NCBI GenBank assembly: GCA_943704495.1
Contig: CALSCR010001235.1
Location: forward strand, 1 to 23,728
Origin: Pigoraptor chileana
Lineage: Eukaryota > Opisthokonta > Filasterea
Direction: 5' to 3'
DNA: 23,728 bases
Positions within the stretch are counted from its first letter, which is position 1. Every line of letters starts with the position of its first letter. The notes under the pieces are model-generated. The model did not search any database. It was not told where the DNA came from and saw only the letters and a program-made list of their open reading frames with translations. Of the stretch, positions 17,513 to 23,728 are shown piece after piece. Position numbers and translations under genes: made by a program.

Positions 17513-20500
17513 CTATTGCCGCACCTTTGTCAGATCGGTGCCGGTGATGGCCTGGATTGCAACGGGCAGCACGGCCATCGTCTGAATCACCGTATTTGAG
17601 ACATTTCCTCCCCATCCATTGGAGGGCACGTTCACCATGATGATCTCGTCGATCGTGCCAAGCGGTGCCGCAATTTCGGCAGCAAGCTACACAATGAATT
17701 GTGTTACAAAAAGACACAAAACACAGGAATGAGACACAGAAGAACAGACGAACTAAGCGAAATACGCACACACACACACACACACACACACAGACAGAGA
17801 TAGAGACAGGGACAGATATAACAACACTTAGACGCAGCAGGACGCAGACGCAGACACAGACCCAGACACACAGACACATCGGCTGTACCTTGGGGAGGGA
17901 CTCAAGCACCCTGTTTGTGTTGGCAGCATCGCCATACTTTCGGTATGCGTCTGCCTTGATGCGCATTCCCTCGGCCTCCGCAAGACCACGTGCTGAGATG
18001 GACGCCGCCTCAGCTCCTCCCATTTGCTGCGAGACAGGGTGATGACAACAAGGAGCATTAAGACGTGTGGAGCAAAATTAAAAAGTAAAACAAAGAAGGA
18101 CGAGGGTTGCGAGGGCGATAAGGTAGAAAAGAACGGGGGAGAAACAAGAGAGTAAGAAAAGGGAGAGAGAAAGTGAGAGAAAGGGGAAAAAAAGAAAGAG
18201 AGCAAGCGGTGAGCAAACACTCCATCAAAATATCTCTCGCGCAGCACAAGAATGGGCACATACCTTGATTTTCTCAGCGTCTGCAATACCCGCCTGAACA
18301 GTCACAGTCCTGCAGGAAAGAGTGGCAACAAAGCACAAAAACAGTTCGACAGTGTACTTTTGGACATGTTGCATTTCTAATTAATAAGCGGCATGGGAAA
18401 AACCAGAGAGACACGGCAAGAACACACACACCAAATAACACACATGCGCGCACGCACGCACCTCGCGGCATGGGCGAGCGTCTCCATGCGGAACCGCTCT
18501 GCCTCTGCGGGCTTTCGGACGGTTGCCACGAGCTCATTGTCTTTGCGTGTGATTTCGTGCTCCTGTACCTCAATCTGCTTCTTCCTCTCGACAACCTGAA
18601 TTTGCACAGACTCGGATCGGATCGCCTGCCGTAACTTTGCCGACTGCAGTGCAACACGTATCAACAAGAGCAAGTGCAAATTCAGGGGGAAAAAAGGGGG
18701 AAAAAAGCAGTATTGAAATTGGAGGTCAACGAAATGAAACGAAAATGACAAAAAACAAAGAAACGGAAATTTGTTGTTGAAGAACGTTGAACAGAGTCAA
18801 TACTAAAGCGCACATCATTCCAACGCACGGGCCGATTGGCGACACCGAATGGCACAGAATTAGCGCAAAGTTGGAGGAATGAAAGGAACAAAAGACGCAC
18901 CTCAAGCTCATACGCAAGATTGGCCTCCGCTTTCTGCGATTGTCGGAAGAAATGCACACAAACACAATGCGTTATTGTGAGAAACGAAGCCAAGTACGCA
19001 GCAAAAAGTATGCGATAACCCCTCCCCCCATACACACACATATATGCGTACACGCCATTTCGCATGCACCTTTGTGTTGACCTCCTGCTCAAACGACGAC
19101 CTCTGCATGGTAAAGGCGCGCTGTGAGTTGGCAATCTCCGACTCGGAGTGGAATTTGACATCCATCATGGACCGCTCAGCCTCGGATATCTGAGCCACGG
19201 AACGAGCGAAGTGCGCGATTTCAAGTTAGTTTGTTAGGCTATTTGCCTTCACAAGAGTGTGTGGGAGAAGTGTCCCAGTCGCTGTGCCCATGGACGCTAC
19301 AACAGGAGACTTTCAGAAATTAAAACGCCTTAGGCACAAGCCCATCGACTCCAATCCACTACCCAAGAAAGAGAGCGAGAGAAGCCACCCATGGACTCGG
19401 CGAATATATACAACGAGATCGGATTGAGGCAAGATCTTAAAGCACCAAAAGCTTTCGCCCATCGACCAAAATCAGCTATATGGTTTCCAGCATATAGAGT
19501 AAAATGACGCAGCAACGGCATCGTCGGTGACCACAATGGCCAGATAAATACATGGACAACAACACGACGATTCTACTGAGCCAGCGAGGTGGAATCTGAG
19601 ACGGCCCGTACCTTCACGCCTGCATCTCGCTGCGCCAAGGCAACGCCAACGTCTGCATCCCTCTTAATCTCTGCCGTTTTCTTCTTTCCCAATGCCTCCA
19701 AATATCCGACTTTGTCGCGGATGTCCTTGATTGTGAAGCTGAGAATTTCGACGCCCATCTTTCCCACGTCTGGCGATGCGACTTCCCTCACAAGCGCCGC
19801 AAACTTCTCCCTGTCCTGATAGAGATCTTCCACCGAAAGAGTGCCCGTGATTGCACGCAGATGGCCCTCGAGGGTCTGCAGCAACACGTCTTGTATATCC
19901 AACACCGTTTTGCCGAGAAACTGTTCGATGGCAACATTGAGAAGTTTTGATTCCGTGAGGAATTTGCACTGCGAGACCGCATTGAGTGTAACGGGGACTC
20001 CATGTAGTGTTTGCACATCCGTGCAGTGCGGCGTAACGGTCATTATCTCCATCGACAGCCTGAAAGTGAAGAAGAGACATAAACAATGGAGTTCAAGATC
20101 ATTGCGTGGTCCTCATGCCGCAGATTGACGCAGGATTCGATGCAATCGAACGTTATGATGGGAATGACATTAAACAAAGTGAAGAAGACGGCGTGGATGC
20201 ACAATTCGCCAATTGATGAAGAGAATGTGAGAATGTGCGTACGTTTGAACGTCAGATAGCGCACACCACGCCCACGCCCAACCGCCAACGACGATTTGTC
20301 TCTTCTTTGAACCGGTACAGCCGCCTTCAAAATGGCAAAGCATGGGAAATGGGTCGCAGCATTAAGGTTCAATCACAATGGATGCACGCGTGTGTTACTG
20401 CATTTGTATGTAATTGTCACCACCGTAAAACTCGAGTGCCACTGACGAGTGTGGAATTAAAAGCCGCAGCAGGAAGATGCATGACACTCACCCGAGACCA

Positions 20501-20540
20501 CCAGTGCCTGGTTAGGCCCGACAGTATAGCAATTGCCCAT
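17513..20540 (-). CDS. FLOT2: Flotillin (FLOT2/reggie-1 type)
   Basis: Nine exons on the minus strand: 20540-20492, 20324-20243, 20059-19612, 19189-19070, 18933-18901, 18643-18462, 18309-18264, 18026-17889 and 17686-17513, giving 423 residues against about 428 in animal FLOT2. The start [17 protein letters not shown] matches the flotillin N-terminus; Gly2 and Cys4 are the expected myristoyl and palmitoyl sites. The SPFH/PHB domain covers about 1-190, with [34 protein letters not shown] and [19 protein letters not shown]. The alpha-helical flotillin domain follows, with [17 protein letters not shown] and KPAEAERFR. The end is [15 protein letters not shown], like the family tail. Known flotillins form membrane microdomain scaffolds and act in endocytosis; nothing here suggests otherwise. 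Between KPAEAERF and the EAAS region the helix seems shorter than in animals. Introns are 100-420 nt and GT-rich in the sense direction. Confidence 0.95.
17765..17792. repeat. (CA)n microsatellite in a flotillin intron
   Basis: A plain CA run on the plus strand, GT in the flotillin sense, inside the intron 17687-17888. The neighbouring sequence is also GT-rich in the sense strand, with several CTGT and CTGCGT units. Confidence 0.9.
19190..19611 (-). other. Longest flotillin intron (422 nt)
   Basis: Donor GTACGG and acceptor GGCTCAG. It separates two well-conserved flotillin segments (RDAGVK and [13 protein letters not shown]). I found no open frame with family resemblance and no RNA gene in it. 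Confidence 0.7.
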
Positions 20541-20950
20541 CTTTAAAAACACACGCACTTATGCGCTACTACTACATTGTTTGCTCGTCTCAGTTTGTAA
20601 ATGACCTTAGAAACTCCAACATGTATCATATTGTATACCTTATGTCCCCGGCCGCATATCAGCTTCCTGCGGTTCCTGCCCCGTATCTAGCCAATTTTGC
20701 ACTCCCGGATGCAATCCAATGGATAGATGAAACTGATGAACCCCACATTCCACGGGTCAGTCCACTTCGGCGAATTAATGTCTGATCAATCACAATCGAC
20801 AAACGATTCAAAAAGAGACTTCACTTATTTTTGAAGTTCTGGCGTTGCAAAGCAGATCGAGTTGTTTTTATCTCGTCATAAGAAGCTCAGTCAAATTTGA
20901 GTAATGAGCTGAATTACAATTTTCGGAATAGAGCGAGGCGGAGGAGGGGG
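20541..20950. promoter_or_regulatory. Divergent upstream region of flotillin and TBC1D32-like genes
   Basis: About 410 bases between head-to-head start codons, moderately AT-rich. It should hold both promoters and 5' UTRs. No recognisable motif, repeat or exon was found. Confidence 0.5.
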
Positions 20951-23466
20951 ATGGCGGCATCACAGAGCGGTGGACGCGATCATCGCGATAATGACCAGCT
21001 GCTCATTGTCGAGAAGGGCCTGAGGCAAGTAAAGGTCGATTGCATCTGTTGTGTGAATCGATGGTGCTGTGTGTCGTTGTGGAATTCGCTCGCACGCTTA
21101 GCCAATCAGCCATCTTTCCATTGCAGGCAACTCATGTCCTATCTCCAATCCGGTGTCGCCTCATTCGCAAACACTGCCGATCGACGAGCGAGGTTAAATG
21201 CCGTAGAAAGCCTTGTAAACACACTCACGTATCTCGAGGAAACCGACGAGAACTTTCATCGGTACTCGCTTGTCCGTGATCTGCGTCGTCTTATACTCGA
21301 GACACTTAGTCCCAAGCTGGAAGCCCTCCTCGCAGCGCAAGAATGGAAAGACGACGGTCACGCAATGGTGCCACCCGTGACGGAAGAGTTGCTCAAGTCG
21401 AAGGTATACCGCAATGCAAAAAATCTTGCAAAACGTTTCTTGTTCTTGTGCTGTTTTGTGTCTGCGGGATGGCTGTGAGTATGTATCCACTGTTATTGAA
21501 CAAGCACGCAATTTTGTCAAGCAGGACTATCACGAGCTCGTCGATTCGCTCCTGGCAGACACCAACGTCGCCGTTAATCGCATCATGGGTGCATACAGTG
21601 ATGCATCTTTGCCAGTGGAGGAAGTGGATCGACGACTCCGGTCACTCGGTCACCGATCCGCGACAGTTGGCGCAACGATTGATCACGACGACGTCTCGTC
21701 TGTGCATTCTTCCGTGACACAAAACACGCTGGATTCGTCCTTTTCATTCCTGCCTCCCTTTGAGGAGCTGCCGGGCATTGTGGCAGACCTTGCACCCAAC
21801 CGCCCGCTTGATGCACGCGTGGGCGCAATGGGATCCCTCGAGAAGTTTTCCTCTGGAGATCTTCTGGCGGCCGAAAATTGGAGCGACATATTGTTAGCGC
21901 TGTGCAAGTGTCTATCCGATGTCGACGGCTACATTGCCGACCAGGCCTTGTGGTTTCACGCAAGTTTATTTCAAGCGGCGGGCTCTCCGACCGCGGCGGA
22001 AATATACCTCAGTCTTGTTGCACACTTGTCCTCTGTCTTCAACGGGACGGACATTGCGCTGTCGATGCGCGCAGCGGCGGCACGTGGGAGCGGCGGCGGA
22101 GGATCACCGCCTCCTCGTCATGTGTCACACCATGCAGACACGCCTCTGTCTGCGAGCAAATCTGGAGTCCCGCCGCAGGGAGCACGCCTCCTTCTCTCTG
22201 AGTTGCGTCCGCTGTCGTCCCCGCACAACGAGGCTGTTCTTGACACTGCCAACGAGACGACCGCGCGATTAATGATGCAAATACGCCTCCTCAACAGCTT
22301 CCAGAGAGCACTTCCAAAGTACTGGCTCAGGTATCCTGAGAAGACGATGGCAGCTGTCGTTGGAGAGACGATGCGATTGTACGTGCCTCCGCAGGGACAC
22401 GCGCATGATGGAACTCCGACGGTGCTCCACCTCACTGCACTTGTCGACCCCCGTGCATCTTGGCTGAAGCGATGGCTGCACACGGCGTTTAGTCGCACGC
22501 ATGTCGTGCGTTTTGTTCGGCAGGAAATGTCCGGACTTGCGGTGCATGCGGCGTGGCTGTGTCTGGACAGGAGGTGGATCACAGAGACACCCAAATTGAG
22601 GCCTGCAGTTGAGCGGAGCGGCATGCTACCCTCAGGGAGTGCCGTCGACGCGGACAACGAAGACACAGCTGAGCTTGCTCAGCTATCGGAGGGTCTCGGA
22701 GGTAACCGACCCGATAGGCAGCTGACGTTTGCGTACCGGGCGTCGCAATTATCGCACGTGTGCTTTGTCCACACGCTGTCAATGCTTTCTCGTTTGCTTT
22801 TGTACGCGGGGGGACGCGCGCTCTTCCCGCTGATGCTGCCATCCAAGCCCAGCCTCCTGAGGGACGCAAGCGAATCCATTCCGGCTGGTGCGTCACTGTT
22901 ACCGAGTCGTCAATTGCATCAAATGGCCGCTGTTACTACTCTGTTAGCATAGACAACAGCATCCTTCTTCTCTCTCCTTACTCCCGTGTTTGAGCCAAGA
23001 AGATTGCGCCTAAGGCGCTTGAGCACTGGATCATGTCCATCACACTCCCGCTTCATCTCCCAACGAAACCAACAGAACTCGACGCGCCCTTTGCTATGAG
23101 CGTTTCCGATCTTCTCATCGTCATGGTGCAACTGCTGCGTATTGACTTCCGGGGTGGCGACGGGGACAGGCGGCGAGAGGTGCGGTCCTGTTCGTGTGTG
23201 TCTCCATTGTGAATTACTTGCCTGCTGTGATAGTCGAGTTTACTATGGAATAGCGATTGTAATGTCAGCACCCATGCATTCAAAAACTCGGACGCATGCT
23301 TTGTTTTGTGCATTTGGCCCTGCAGGGGTTTGGAGACACCGCCGACGATGGACGCGGCGGTGGCCCCACTGCGCCGTCACGTGGGCTGTCGCCGTGTGCC
23401 ATTGCGGGCGAGGCACTGCACGATTTTGCGGCATCGAGCAAGGCGTGCCGGGACATTCTCTGCAAG
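20951..23466 (+). CDS. TBC1D32: TBC1D32/broad-minded-like protein, 5' part only
   Basis: Exons 20951-21024, 21127-21403, 21480-22887, 22995-23179 and 23326-23466 give 695 residues; the last exon ends at donor GTGAGC and the gene runs off the right edge. The N-terminal region LEETDENFHRYSLVRDLRR resembles the start of TBC1D32 (BROMI). Further on, ALCKCLSDVDGYIADQAL looks like a helical ARM/HEAT-type repeat, and YWLRYPEKTMAAVV with LVDPRASWLKRWLHTAFSRT recall conserved segments of that family. BROMI works in cilium assembly and Hedgehog signalling in vertebrates and is kept in many ciliated protists. The TBC domain, expected at the C-terminus, would lie outside the window, so this call rests on remembered N-terminal resemblance. 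Exon 1 is followed by GCAAGT, a GC-AG intron. A glycine/proline linker (GGGGSPPPRH) sits near residue 330. Confidence 0.66.
21025..21126 (+). other. GC-AG intron
   Basis: The exon ends CTGAG and the intron begins GCAAGT, the usual consensus of the GC-AG class; it ends CATTGCAG. Only this donor gives the phase 2 needed to enter the conserved QLMSYLQSG frame. The GTAAAG four bases further on is in the wrong phase. Confidence 0.72.
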
Positions 23467-23652
23467 GTGAGCATCCGTGTGCGTGCGTGTGTGCGTGCGT
23501 GTGCCACAAAATGTGCGCAGATTCTGAAGGCATAATAGTACTATCCTACCTGTTTGCTCTGAATTGCGTCATTCCCTCCATTGTTTCAATACCTATCTTA
23601 CTTACTCCTTTCTTTCACTTTCTAAATGCACGCCTCTCGCGCACGCACGCAT

Positions 23653-23657
<5 letters not shown>

Positions 23658-23728
<71 letters not shown>
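23658..23728. repeat. (CA)n microsatellite at the right window edge
   Basis: The last 71 bases are an unbroken CA run inside the intron that starts at 23467 of the TBC1D32-like gene. The same intron begins with GT-rich sequence at 23476-23510. Confidence 0.97.

Noticed and set aside
21029-21126. GT-AG intron with donor GTAAAG in the TBC1D32-like gene
   Set aside because: It ends exon 1 in phase 0 and throws the next exon into a non-conserved frame; the GC donor restores the family-like frame.
1-23728. Bacterial-style features (operons, ribosome binding sites, CRISPR, attachment sites)
   Set aside because: Spliced genes with eukaryotic domain architectures throughout; no such features were seen.

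Overview
The window is nuclear DNA of an intron-rich eukaryote that almost certainly builds cilia or flagella. Every confident gene is split by spliceosomal GT-AG introns, mostly 50-400 nt (one GC-AG). The products are eukaryote-only: a SET1/COMPASS histone methyltransferase, a flotillin, a mitochondrial-type DEAD-box helicase, a CCDC92-like coiled-coil protein and a TBC1D32/broad-minded-like protein. The last two families belong to ciliated lineages. I cannot name the species; a free-living or parasitic flagellate protist or zoosporic lineage fits.

Layout, left to right. (1) 1-3341, minus strand: a gene with two tandem winged-helix-like modules of 61 residues, each built from the same exon pattern; its 3' end lies beyond the left edge. 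(2) 3584-5428, minus: a tentative six-exon orphan gene of about 250 residues, possibly an upstream part of gene 1 or a false chain. (3) 5429-6299: upstream region of gene 4 with a (TAC)n tract and, partly overlapping gene 2, a cluster of AGTTCG half-sites. (4) 6300-7664, plus: CCDC92-like protein. (5) 8246-13389, minus: SET1 of 1466 residues in seven exons (RRM, second RRM-like region, RS tract, N-SET, SET, post-SET). (6) 14125-16939, plus: DEAD-box helicase of about 645 residues with a mitochondrial-type N-terminus. (7) 17513-20540, minus: flotillin of 423 residues in nine exons. (8) 20951 to the right edge, plus: TBC1D32-like protein, 695 residues of it inside the window.

Genes 4 to 8 alternate strictly in strand, so neighbours are either divergent with a shared upstream region (SET1/helicase; flotillin/TBC1D32) or convergent. 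They do not form a pathway. Two (CCDC92-like, TBC1D32-like) point to ciliary biology; SET1 and the winged-helix protein point to chromatin. Introns are rich in GT repeats on the sense strand, and both window ends are long (AC)n tracts inside introns, so the window is probably a whole contig that broke at microsatellites.

All exon joins were made by eye from splice consensus, reading phase and family resemblance; coordinates may be off by a base or so. I saw no CRISPR array, rRNA or convincing tRNA, and recognised no transposon.
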